From positions 16,308-80,307 of the forward strand of contig JAQTNE010000012.1 of the NCBI GenBank assembly GCA_028713975.1: 64,000 bases of DNA. The letters are read 5' to 3'. Positions 38,731 to 46,156 of this stretch are shown here, piece by piece. The stretch comes from Sulfuricella sp. (GTDB lineage: Bacteria; Pseudomonadota; Gammaproteobacteria; Burkholderiales; Sulfuricellaceae). The notes below the pieces were generated by a model. The model did not search any database, was not told the origin of the DNA, and worked only from the letters and a program-made list of their open reading frames with translations. Both the position numbers and the translations under genes were made by a program. The stretch's first letter is position 1. Each line of letters begins with the position of its first letter.

Positions 38731-39911
38731 GTGGGCCTCCGGTATATCTTGACCAACACGGTGTGCTCGTCAAACTCAAATTCGGCGGGAGGGTTGCCGT
38801 TCTGTGCCAGCAGCGTCTGTGCGCGCTGAACACCATAACCAAACCGATTTACAAAGCCGAGGGATTTCATCGCTTCGGCAATCACGGGGTTGCGGTAGCT
38901 GTTACGTGTAGGAAAGTTTTCCGGCGTAGCCTCGCCATACAGGCCACCTGGACTCTGAATTTCAATGTGATCACTAAAGGCATAAAAACGAATGGGCGTG
39001 TTGCTATCATAGTTACGGTGCATAACAGCGTTCATCAACAATTCGCGTAGCGCCCACTCCGGATAGTCAGGCACCAACTTTTCCTCCAGTATGCTGACAG
39101 GTCGCATGGCTGTCTGAATGAGCAGCCTGAGCCGCCCCTCCAACTCACGTAGCACTGAGTGTAGATCGCCGGAGATTTCGGCCTGATCTTCTGGCCGATC
39201 AGTCAATTCGACGCCGGGTAGCTTGAGGTATTGAATGTAGGCACCGGGCAGGAAAAATCCGGGATTTTTGCCGAACAGCAAAATACCTGCATGGGTTGGG
39301 CAGGCGCGTTCTGGATCATACAACCGCAAAGATGCCAGTTGCTGTTCGACCGGCCTGTGGTTGGCTGCAATAGTTTCAGGATCAACTGCCTCACGGCGAT
39401 AGGCGTCGAACTGGCCCAAGGCCAAATCATCCAATGTTGCTTCAGAGCAGGGTCGTGCGTCAAAAGAACGCGCCAACGCTACCCGGCGTTCGGAAAGAAC
39501 ACGCTCCTCCTGCTCGTTGGCAATCGCCTTACGTGGCCCCACTCGAATATGAACACTTCCTTTATAACGCACCGGAGGAAGATCAGATGGAAACACTTCC
39601 ACAACAGCTACATCGCCGCCGTCGAGAGAAAATTTTGCCACATTCATGAGCGGTTGGGGCAAAACATTACCGTCAGAACGAATGGCTCCCAAATTTTGCA
39701 GCAGTTGGTCCGTTACCACCAAACCAGCCAATGCACCATCGTCTTTGACACCGATAAGCAAATAGCCGGGATGACGATGGGCCGGTAGATCGTTGGCAAA
39801 AGCGCATATCGCCATACCAAACTTGTCCGTGTTATTAATGGACACCGTGCGCTCAATATGGTCTGCCTCCAAGTCGGAGAGCAATCCCTTCAATTGATCC
39901 TCGGTTAACAT
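38727..39911 (-). CDS. AlbA_2 (Schlafen-like) and HATPase domain protein
   Basis: 394 aa, GGAGG before the ATG. The N-terminal ~120 residues are an AlbA_2/Schlafen-type nucleic-acid domain (FGMAICAFANDLPAHRHPGY, then LLIGVKDDGALAGL). The C-terminal ~150 residues are a GHKL-type ATPase of the HATPase_c_4 form (ALRELLMNAVMHRNYDSN, HIEIQSPGGLYGE, GFVNRFGYGVQRAQ). Such proteins are usually annotated as ATP-binding transcriptional regulators or defence components. It is first of a two-gene unit with the ParA-like ATPase, placed between rlmD and core genes. Function not established. Confidence 0.8.
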   Translation of the reverse strand: MLTEDQLKGLLSDLEADHIERTVSINNTDKFGMAICAFANDLPAHRHPGYLLIGVKDDGALAGLVVTDQLLQNLGAIRSDGNVLPQPLMNVAKFSLDGGDVAVVEVFPSDLPPVRYKGSVHIRVGPRKAIANEQEERVLSERRVALARSFDARPCSEATLDDLALGQFDAYRREAVDPETIAANHRPVEQQLASLRLYDPERACPTHAGILLFGKNPGFFLPGAYIQYLKLPGVELTDRPEDQAEISGDLHSVLRELEGRLRLLIQTAMRPVSILEEKLVPDYPEWALRELLMNAVMHRNYDSNTPIRFYAFSDHIEIQSPGGLYGEATPENFPTRNSYRNPVIAEAMKSLGFVNRFGYGVQRAQTLLAQNGNPPAEFEFDEHTVLVKIYRRPT

Positions 39912-39972
39912 AACGCCTCCGACTCCTTCAATAATTCATTTGCAGTGTTAATTCGTGGCAAAAATATAGTTT

Positions 39973-40746
39973 TCACTTCCACAAAGCCAGAAACTCCTGC
40001 CAGTGCGGCGCATCGGATTTAGACAGGGTGCTGCGCACCAGATCACACTCGGATTGATACGCCTCGCGCGTCAAGGTGCCGCGCATCAACTGGAAGCGCA
40101 GATAAACCAAATAAGTATTGGCGACATCGGTCTCGCAGTAATTGCGGATGCCGTCGATTTCGCCGTTCTGGAACGCGTCCCACACCTTGGAGCCGTCCAT
40201 GCCGAGCTTGCCGGGAAAACCCAGCAGTTGCGCGATCTGGTCGAGCGGCGCGTTGGCTCGGGGCTGATAGAGCGCGAGCAGATCCATCAGGTCGAGATGG
40301 CGGGTATGGTAGCGGCTGATATAGTTATTCCACTTGAATTCGCGGTCATCCTCGCCCATGTCCCAGTAGCGTGGAGCCTGGATGCCGTGAACCAGCGCGC
40401 GGTAATGCAGCACCGGCAGGTCGAAACCGCCACCGTTCCAGGACACGATCTGCGGAGTGTATTTTTCGATGCCTTCGAAAAAGCGGCGGATGATTTCGCC
40501 TTCGTCGTCCTCGGGGCTGCCCAGCGACCAAATACGGAAACTGTCGCGCTCACGCAGAGCGCAGGAGATCGCCACCACGCGCTGCACATGCAGTTGCAGG
40601 AAGTCGTTGCCACTGGTCTGGCGCCGCTGATGGAAAGCCAGCTCGGCGACCTGTGCCGGAGAGACCTCGTCGCCCAGCCCGTTCAGCCTGCGCAGCCCCT
40701 CGACGTCAGGGACTGTCTCAATATCAAATACCAGTACCGGAGTCAC
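39973..40746 (-). CDS. Predicted 3'-5' exonuclease, PolB-like (DEDD)
   Basis: 257 aa from a GTG whose G is the last base of the ydbL stop TAG, so it is translationally coupled. Exo I is VLVFDIETVPD, Exo II is SWNGGGFDLPVLHYRALVHG, and Exo III is NYCETDVANTYLVYLRFQLM, so the DEDD acidic residues are present. No polymerase domain. It resembles the stand-alone PolB-like exonuclease family of proteobacteria (COG3298 type); the substrate is unknown. Confidence 0.88.
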   Translation of the reverse strand: MTPVLVFDIETVPDVEGLRRLNGLGDEVSPAQVAELAFHQRRQTSGNDFLQLHVQRVVAISCALRERDSFRIWSLGSPEDDEGEIIRRFFEGIEKYTPQIVSWNGGGFDLPVLHYRALVHGIQAPRYWDMGEDDREFKWNNYISRYHTRHLDLMDLLALYQPRANAPLDQIAQLLGFPGKLGMDGSKVWDAFQNGEIDGIRNYCETDVANTYLVYLRFQLMRGTLTREAYQSECDLVRSTLSKSDAPHWQEFLALWK

Positions 40747-41168
40747 TATTTTTGCACCCAGGCTCCGTCTGAATTCTGGTACCACCATCCCGACGGCGCT
40801 TTCCGCGCCCAGCGCTCGGCGAAGGTGGACTGGATTTCCTCCTCCCATTCGGGATGACCATTAGCAAGCGCCAGCTCCCGGTATAGTGTCTTGCGATCCT
40901 GATTTTCCGCCGTCACCATGCTGTTCGCCGCCTGCCGTTGCGCCAGCGGCACCAGGGATGCATCACGCAGAGCCACCAAACCATCGCGCGTAAGGCCGAT
41001 CGCGCCGCTGGCGAAATAACCGGTCATCTGTCCATGGCGTTCATGCATCGCCTTTTTCAGGCTGCTGATAGCCGGTGTTTGAATTTTCAGGTCGGCTGCG
41101 GCGGATGCCAGCAAGGGCAGCCATAGCAGCATGGCAACCAGCCACAAACGAATATTCTTGCTGTGCAT
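40746..41168 (-). CDS. ydbL: YdbL family DUF1318 periplasmic protein
   Basis: 140 aa with a signal peptide (MHSKNIRLWLVAMLLWLPLL, cleavage near ASAAADL). Residues about 30-110 form the DUF1318 domain (ISSLKKAMHERHGQMTGYFA). It is longer than E. coli YdbL, with a C-terminal extra ending SGWWYQNSDGAWVQK. Third gene of a ydbH-ynbE-ydbL operon; in E. coli YdbL regulates the YdbH-YnbE bridge. GGAGG precedes the ATG. Confidence 0.88.
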   Translation of the reverse strand: MHSKNIRLWLVAMLLWLPLLASAAADLKIQTPAISSLKKAMHERHGQMTGYFASGAIGLTRDGLVALRDASLVPLAQRQAANSMVTAENQDRKTLYRELALANGHPEWEEEIQSTFAERWARKAPSGWWYQNSDGAWVQK

Positions 41169-41177
41169 TGTGACCTC

Positions 41178-41363
41178 CTATTTCTGTTCGTTCGGCTTGG
41201 CGGGTGCCGGCACATCGCCCTGCTGCTGCGGCTGCCAGACCTCGTCGATGATCTTGTCGGCTGCCTTTTCGGCTGCCGCTGCGGGAAAATAAATATTGAT
41301 GGTGACGCACGCCGAAACGGCACCCGCCAGCAAGACTGCTGCAACCATGGATAATGTTCTCAT
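41178..41363 (-). CDS. ynbE: YnbE-like outer-membrane lipoprotein
   Basis: 61 aa, start decided by GGAGG just before the ATG of MRTLSMVAAVLLAGAVSACV. The lipobox is VSAC, so the mature protein starts at Cys19 and continues TINIYFPAAAAEKAADKIID, matching YnbE. In E. coli YnbE oligomerises and contacts YdbH across the periplasm. It lies between ydbH and ydbL. Confidence 0.88.
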   Translation of the reverse strand: MRTLSMVAAVLLAGAVSACVTINIYFPAAAAEKAADKIIDEVWQPQQQGDVPAPAKPNEQK

Positions 41364-41419
41364 GCGCCTCCTTTTTAGTGCAAACGCCACGCAATTAACC
41401 GCGGTTTCCTGGATAAAGG

Positions 41420-43468
41420 TTACTGAATAATCGGCTTGACGTTCTTTTGCGTGATCCGTTTCAACCGCTCCAGCAACTCGTCCCAGCTCACCTGGCGATT
41501 GTAACCGATTACGCTGATCGCCGGTATGCCGCCTCCCTTCACGATGACATATCCATGTGGCGCCGTTTCGACGCCATCCATCTGACACACGCCGTTGCGC
41601 AGGGCGCAGGAAAGACCGATTTGGTCATAGCCGAACTGCTCGAAAAAACTCAGAAAACTGCGCTGAATCGCGGCAGCCGCTCCGGCTCCACCCAAGGCGG
41701 AAATATTTTGCACCGCTTTTTGGCTGATCTTCTTCGGGTAGCTGCCGGGGCTGCTCGCTACGGTAGCGTCGAACCTGACCGGGCGCCAGTCGGATAGTTC
41801 CAGTCCGGCCACTCCAACGTCGATACGGCCCTGCATGTTGCCGAATGAAAAGGTGCGGGTCAGCAGGTCGAGATCGAGATTGCGCATATCGAGATTGGCC
41901 GACAGGTGCGGCACCAGACCGAAAGGCTCATACAGCGAGAGATCCTTGACCACTACCGTGCCATCGAAAATCTTGAACAGCAATGCACCATCTATCTTGA
42001 GTTTTCCACCAACATAACTGACTGCGGGAATAATGCCGGCCAGCGTGCCATGCATGGGCGGCAGATCCAACGCAGTACTGAAGCGTTCCATCGAAACGGG
42101 CGTCAGTCCGCCGCTGAAACCCCATTGCCAGGCACCCTCATTGCGGCTGGCGGAAAAACCGTCGAGACTGAGCCTGCCATCGAGCAGCGGTATCGAAAAG
42201 CTCGGCGCACTGAAGCGCCAGCCTTGCATCGTCAATGGTACCTGCGTTTCACCCAGCGCCAAATGCAACACCTCACCGCTTTTGAAGCCAATTTCGGCCT
42301 GACGCTGCGCCACCTTCGACCACGGAATTCGGGCATCAAGACCATGCAGGGCAAAGCGCTGCTCTTCGTCAACCAGTTCCGCGTCGCGCAGGTTCAAATC
42401 GAAATCGGCGGTTACGCCATCGCGGTAGCGCCAAGCCAGATCGGCACGGCCCTTGGTTTGCAGTTTGGCTAAAGCGGTCTTTTCCAGGAAAGGCTTGAGT
42501 AACACCCGATACAGCCCGTCCACATCCAACCCGGCGGCTTCCAGTTCAAAATCGGTCGGGCTCTTGGCTGTCATATCCCAACTGCCGGAAAGCTGCATCT
42601 CGCCCACGCCAGCCAAACGCAAATTACCCTGGCTGACACGCAGCCTGTCCGCCTCCAGACTGCCCTGCCCAGCGAAACGACCACCTTGGGAAATATATAA
42701 CGGCTGCCAAAACACTTCGCCGGATTGCCAGCCCATCTCGCCGCGCCATTGCCAGCCAGCCTTGCCGCGCGTCAGATCGAGCTTCGCCGTAGCGCCGATT
42801 TTCTCACCGGCATGCAGGCCGCTGGCATCGGTGAAGGCCAACGCCTTGAGCGTCACATCGGCAATGACACTTGCCACGCCCGCCTGTCCGCCTGCCAAGC
42901 CGATGCTGCCATTCCAGGTTCCCGCTGTGAGCCTGACAGAGCCCTGCGGCAGAAAACCGGCCAGCCGTTTGATCTGGCCATTGTCTGCCTCGACCCGAAC
43001 GTTCCAGCCGGACGCGCTCCACTCGGCTCGAACTCGCCAGATTTCGGCATGGGAAAAATTCACCGACAAATCCAGCGTCTTAGCCTGTGGCTGATAAACA
43101 AAGCGCACCGGCAGCTTTTCCGACAAGGCCAGTTCGCCCTGGTCGCAGCGAATTTCTCCCTTATCGAATCGGGTTCTGCTGCATGACAATCGCACATTGC
43201 GCCAGGTTTGGTCGCGCAGAAAAAGCTCGCCGATGCGGGCTTCGAAGTTGGAAAAATCCGACCCGTCCAGCTTGGCGCTGATGGCCTTGGCATGAAATGC
43301 CGGCGCAACGATGTCGTCGATACTCAGGGTGATTTGCCCGGCTTGAGCAAACGCAGCAAGCAGACAAAGAACGAAAAAGAGATAACCGCGCAGCGCCCGA
43401 CACCCTATCAAAAATGTCAGGCCGGAAACACGGGTAAAGAAAAACAAACCGGTGGAGGACGGAACCAT
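41420..43468 (-). CDS. ydbH: YdbH-like AsmA-family envelope protein
   Basis: 682 aa. An N-terminal membrane anchor or signal (YLFFVLCLLAAFAQAGQITL) is followed by long beta-rich sequence of the AsmA/TamB/YhdP type, ending with the DUF3971-like segment. In E. coli YdbH is one of three redundant proteins (with TamB and YhdP) that move phospholipids to the outer membrane; the ynbE and ydbL neighbours strongly support this. The first ~25 residues are doubtful: they overlap an imperfect repeat (43449-43480) and the real start may be further in. Confidence 0.9.
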   Translation of the reverse strand: MVPSSTGLFFFTRVSGLTFLIGCRALRGYLFFVLCLLAAFAQAGQITLSIDDIVAPAFHAKAISAKLDGSDFSNFEARIGELFLRDQTWRNVRLSCSRTRFDKGEIRCDQGELALSEKLPVRFVYQPQAKTLDLSVNFSHAEIWRVRAEWSASGWNVRVEADNGQIKRLAGFLPQGSVRLTAGTWNGSIGLAGGQAGVASVIADVTLKALAFTDASGLHAGEKIGATAKLDLTRGKAGWQWRGEMGWQSGEVFWQPLYISQGGRFAGQGSLEADRLRVSQGNLRLAGVGEMQLSGSWDMTAKSPTDFELEAAGLDVDGLYRVLLKPFLEKTALAKLQTKGRADLAWRYRDGVTADFDLNLRDAELVDEEQRFALHGLDARIPWSKVAQRQAEIGFKSGEVLHLALGETQVPLTMQGWRFSAPSFSIPLLDGRLSLDGFSASRNEGAWQWGFSGGLTPVSMERFSTALDLPPMHGTLAGIIPAVSYVGGKLKIDGALLFKIFDGTVVVKDLSLYEPFGLVPHLSANLDMRNLDLDLLTRTFSFGNMQGRIDVGVAGLELSDWRPVRFDATVASSPGSYPKKISQKAVQNISALGGAGAAAAIQRSFLSFFEQFGYDQIGLSCALRNGVCQMDGVETAPHGYVIVKGGGIPAISVIGYNRQVSWDELLERLKRITQKNVKPIIQ

Positions 43469-43480
43469 AAATGGCTACTG
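43449..43480 (+). repeat. Left copy of a 32-bp imperfect direct repeat flanking the accessory island
   Basis: 28 of 32 bp match 47351-47382, including an identical 16-bp block CCATAAATGGCTACTG. This copy lies over the 5' end of ydbH; the other covers the last codons of the 385-aa gene. Confidence 0.5.
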
Positions 43481-43543
43481 GCTAATTATTTTGAAGCCTT
43501 TCGGCTGACGCACAGATGAGGTGTACTCCAACAAAACGCGCCG

Positions 43544-43951
43544 TTATGCCGCCTTAACCTCATCCAGCAGATCGGGGTGGCGGTCAAGCACTTTGAGTAG
43601 CTTCACCAGTGCCAAAGAGGGCTTGGTCTTGCCGTTCTCATAGCGCGAGAAGGCGTTGACCCCGCCGCCGAAAATTTCGGCGGCTTCACTCTGGTCAAGC
43701 GCGAGCTTCTTACGCACTCTGGCGATAAACTCGGGGTCAACAATCGACGCATTCACCTGCTTGTTGAATTCCAGCATTGCCGCGCCGGTGCGCGTCGATT
43801 CAGGCATATCGAGGACAGCTTCACCACAGGCAGGACAGAAATCGCCGGTTACTGCCGGAATGATGGTCGATTCGCCTTTATAGGTGTACGGCATGTCGCG
43901 GGTGTCATGCACCAGTTCCGCCGCCTCGCAAGTTGGACATTTCATTTTCAT
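43544..43951 (-). CDS. mqsA: MqsA-type antitoxin (zinc-finger plus HTH)
   Basis: 135 aa. The N-terminal half has two CxxC pairs (CPTCEAAEL and FCPACGEAVLD), the zinc site of MqsA, and the C-terminal half is a helix-turn-helix (LDQSEAAEIFGGGVNAFSRY then ENGKTKPSLALVKLLKVL). Normally it blocks a ribonuclease toxin and represses the operon. Upstream is only a headless toxin remnant, so this is an orphan antitoxin. A second ATG 6 bp in (43945) has better spacing from AAGGAG and may be the true start. Confidence 0.85.
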   Translation of the reverse strand: MKMKCPTCEAAELVHDTRDMPYTYKGESTIIPAVTGDFCPACGEAVLDMPESTRTGAAMLEFNKQVNASIVDPEFIARVRKKLALDQSEAAEIFGGGVNAFSRYENGKTKPSLALVKLLKVLDRHPDLLDEVKAA

Positions 43952-43981
43952 AGCTCCTTGAAGGATACGATGAGCACGTCA

Positions 43982-44182
43982 TCAATGACCGTGAGTTTCA
44001 GGTAGACCTCTCCAACTGGCGTAGCGCTCCTTTGCGACATCGGTGCCCCGCCTGGATGTAGCGTGGGCCTTCTTCTGGAAGGCGTGAAGCGCATATACGG
44101 CATCAGCAATGCGGGCAGCGTAAACGACTAGGAAACCATGGATTTCCCTCAGGCGGGTTGGCGCTACACCGTAGCCCGCAAC
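43982..44182 (-). pseudogene. Decapitated RelE/Gp49-like toxin remnant
   Basis: A 66-codon open stretch with no start codon after an in-frame TGA. It reads LREIHGFLVVYAARIADAVY then ALHAFQKKAHATSRR, the C-terminal half of phage Gp49/HigB-like toxins (family pattern VIYVAKFADAVYVLHCFQKK). The N-terminal ~45 residues are missing, replaced by the end of the TumA-like gene. It is directly upstream of the MqsA-type antitoxin, as expected for its former partner. Confidence 0.7.
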
Positions 44183-44535
44183 TCAATCTCATCAGCAGCC
44201 GGCTCAATGAAGTTCATGACGCCGTGCCCCGGATTCTTAACCTTCCTGACCTTCAATATTCCGAATTTTGTTAGCTGGCGAATATCGCGTGCAACAGCGG
44301 TTTCGTGGCGACCGACTTTTTTTGCAATTACGCCTACGGCGGCAGGTTTTGCACGAACTGCTCGAATAATTTTAAGTTTGTGGGCCGTTATAACGGCCGC
44401 CAGTGCGCTGGGGTCTTCGAAGCCGATAAGGTGGCTCGGTGGAATTGGTTGGCCAGCATCCGCAAGCTTTGCAACTTCTTTCCCACGTTTAAAAAACTCT
44501 GCCACGTCGCCGGTTTTTACAGTAACTGTAGTCAT
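44164..44535 (-). CDS. TumA-like HTH antitoxin
   Basis: 123 aa from MTTVTVKTGDVAEFFKRGKE. A winged helix-turn-helix (about 60-115) reads RAVRAKPAAVGVIAKKVGRH and TAVARDIRQLTKFGILKVRK, as in HVO_A0114/MarR-like antitoxins. The ATG overlaps the stop of the toxin gene by 4 bp. It should bind and neutralise the TumE-like toxin and repress the pair. Its end runs over the dead toxin remnant. Confidence 0.75.
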   Translation of the reverse strand: MTTVTVKTGDVAEFFKRGKEVAKLADAGQPIPPSHLIGFEDPSALAAVITAHKLKIIRAVRAKPAAVGVIAKKVGRHETAVARDIRQLTKFGILKVRKVKNPGHGVMNFIEPAADEIELRATV

Positions 44536-44849
44536 GTTTTGCTCCAAAGCTTGTAGCACTCTTGTTCAAACTGCTGTTCGATGTCCTCGAACCGTGTGAG
44601 GCTGATAGCTTCCACTGTTCCCATATAGTGGCGATGGTGGAGGCCGTGGGCATTGTCGTATCCCAGAACCCGACCATTATCGCCGCCATGTATTTCGTGG
44701 CTGATATAAGCTAGGTTGTACTGGATCACCTTGCCATTATCGTCAGTCCACACCTCGCGCCGAAGCTTACCCCCGCCTCGCTTGCGCGAGACGTGCCACT
44801 CATCGTCAGCGACTTTCGTTAGCTTCTTGGTAGATTTCTTATTAGGCAT
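44532..44849 (-). CDS. TumE-like toxin (DUF6516)
   Basis: 105 aa. The core NGRVLGYDNAHGLHHRHYMG matches the family's LVGYDN...HHRHY pattern, where the His cluster is the probable catalytic site of an RNase. The N-terminus is lysine-rich (MPNKKSTKKLTKVADDEWHV). First gene of a two-gene toxin-antitoxin unit; family assignment is from recall of the motif, so moderately sure. Confidence 0.7.
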   Translation of the reverse strand: MPNKKSTKKLTKVADDEWHVSRKRGGGKLRREVWTDDNGKVIQYNLAYISHEIHGGDNGRVLGYDNAHGLHHRHYMGTVEAISLTRFEDIEQQFEQECYKLWSKT

Positions 44850-44961
44850 CAGCTAGAACAAATTATATTCCACCTGCGTTGTTTTATCAACCTGCCTTCC
44901 TCGCCATGCCCTCAGCCCTCGGATTGGGACGCACGCAAATAAACGAGGCAACTGACGTCTT

Positions 44962-45268
44962 ATTTCTTGCCATAGTGAGGGCGGAGAATTCCTGGTGGTG
45001 TTGCCCGGGCGCAGGTACGAAGATGGCGTCTACCATTGCGGAACGCATCCGCTGTAGAATAAGCGAACAAATCACATCGTCCAGACAGGTGACCATAAGC
45101 GGTGGTATTGCATGGTTTGTGCAGGGGGAGAACATGGCCGAGACCATTAAACGGGCCGATGAGTCACTATATGCCGCCAAAGACCAAGGCAGAAACCGGA
45201 TACTCACCGCCGATCAGGAAAATATTGGCAGGCAAGAACCGTCCGCATGCCCAACAGAAGCGGAATAA
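44962..45268 (+). pseudogene. Frameshifted remnant of a GGDEF diguanylate cyclase
   Basis: The C-terminal part of a GGDEF domain is clear in one frame: MASTIAERIRCRISEQITSS, TISGGIAWFVQGENMAET, IKRADESLYAAKDQGRNRIL. The signature itself is in another frame (SEGGEFLVVLPG, 44974-45009), with a one-base shift near 45009 and one Glu short of GGEEF. The N-terminal half of the domain is gone. It lies between the TumE-like gene and the methyltransferase. Confidence 0.75.
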
Positions 45269-45272
45269 CGAC

Positions 45273-46043
45273 ATGCCAACAGATCAAGATACCGTTGACG
45301 CCTATAACGCGGCAGCCGCAGAATGGGCAGAAAGACTCCGCAACGGCAATAACCCCGCCCATCGCTTCCTGGAAAAACCGGCAATGTACGGAAAGTTGCC
45401 AGATCTTACGGGCAAGCGCGTGTTGTGCGTGGGGTGCGGCACCGGGGAGGAATGTGTTCATCTGGCTTCATTGGGGGCCTCATCCGTAACCGGAATCGAT
45501 ATCAGCAAGGGGCTGATCGACGCGGCTAGGGAGACCGTTCCAAACATGGATTTTCGTGTCATGGACATGGAGAACATAACTTTTGAAGCCAACAGCTTCG
45601 ATTATGCCTATTCCAGTCTCACCCTCCACTACGTCGAAAGCTGGGGACGAACCCTGTCCGAGATCCGGCGCGTTCTAGCGCCAGGCGGAACCCTTCTGGC
45701 CTCGACGCACCACCCTGTTAAATGGGGAAGCCAGGTCACTCGAGGGAAAGAAAGCGATTCGTTCCTGATGGGGTACGATCGTCTGGTATCTGGCGTGCCA
45801 TCCGTGTACGGCGATTACCAGACCACCAGAAAAGTACAGGACACATGGTTTGGTACCCTCAAAGTCACTTATTTTCACCGCCCCTTTTCGGCCATAATGC
45901 GAGACATCCTGGACTCTGGAATGGCATTGATGGACATCATCGAACCCATGCCCATAGAGGAAGCCGCGGCAGAAAATCCTTCCTTCTGGGAAATCCACAG
46001 AAAAATCCCGTTATTCATGATCATTGAGCTGAGAAAAGCCTAG
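45273..46043 (+). CDS. Class I SAM-dependent methyltransferase
   Basis: 256 aa from MPTDQDTVDAYNAAAAEWAE. Motif I is RVLCVGCGTGEECVHLASLG (about 50-69), the acidic motif II residue is in VTGIDISKGLID, and motif post-I is DFRVMDMENITF with DYAYSSLTLHYV. A small-molecule type methyltransferase; substrate unknown. Its stop codon TAG lies inside the left terminal repeat of the MITE that follows, so the native end may have been a few codons different. Confidence 0.85.
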   Translation: MPTDQDTVDAYNAAAAEWAERLRNGNNPAHRFLEKPAMYGKLPDLTGKRVLCVGCGTGEECVHLASLGASSVTGIDISKGLIDAARETVPNMDFRVMDMENITFEANSFDYAYSSLTLHYVESWGRTLSEIRRVLAPGGTLLASTHHPVKWGSQVTRGKESDSFLMGYDRLVSGVPSVYGDYQTTRKVQDTWFGTLKVTYFHRPFSAIMRDILDSGMALMDIIEPMPIEEAAAENPSFWEIHRKIPLFMIIELRKA

Positions 46044-46156
46044 GGAAGTGCTGATTTATTCGATTCCGTCGTTCCCGCGAAGGCGGGAACCCAGTAAAAT
46101 CAAACTACTGGATCCCCGCCTTCGCGGGGATGACGAATAAATCAGCACTTCCCTAG
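46040..46156. mobile_element. MITE-like element with perfect 23-bp terminal inverted repeats
   Basis: 117 bp. The ends CTAGGGAAGTGCTGATTTAT and its exact complement form 23-bp inverted repeats, and an inner REP-like pair (GTTCCCGCGAAGGCGGGAAC / CCCCGCCTTCGCGGGG) lies inside. CTAG at both ends may be the target duplication. It codes for nothing, so it would need a transposase elsewhere. It supplies the methyltransferase stop and cuts the 5' end of the next gene. Confidence 0.85.

Noticed and set aside
37747..39911. Interpreting the ParA-like gene as part of a plasmid partition locus
   Set aside because: No ParB gene, no iterated centromere-like repeats, and the partner is an AlbA_2/HATPase protein.
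46040..46156. The inverted repeat read as a terminator of the methyltransferase gene
   Set aside because: Ends are 23-bp perfect inverted repeats over 117 bp with no T-run; the layout of a MITE fits better.
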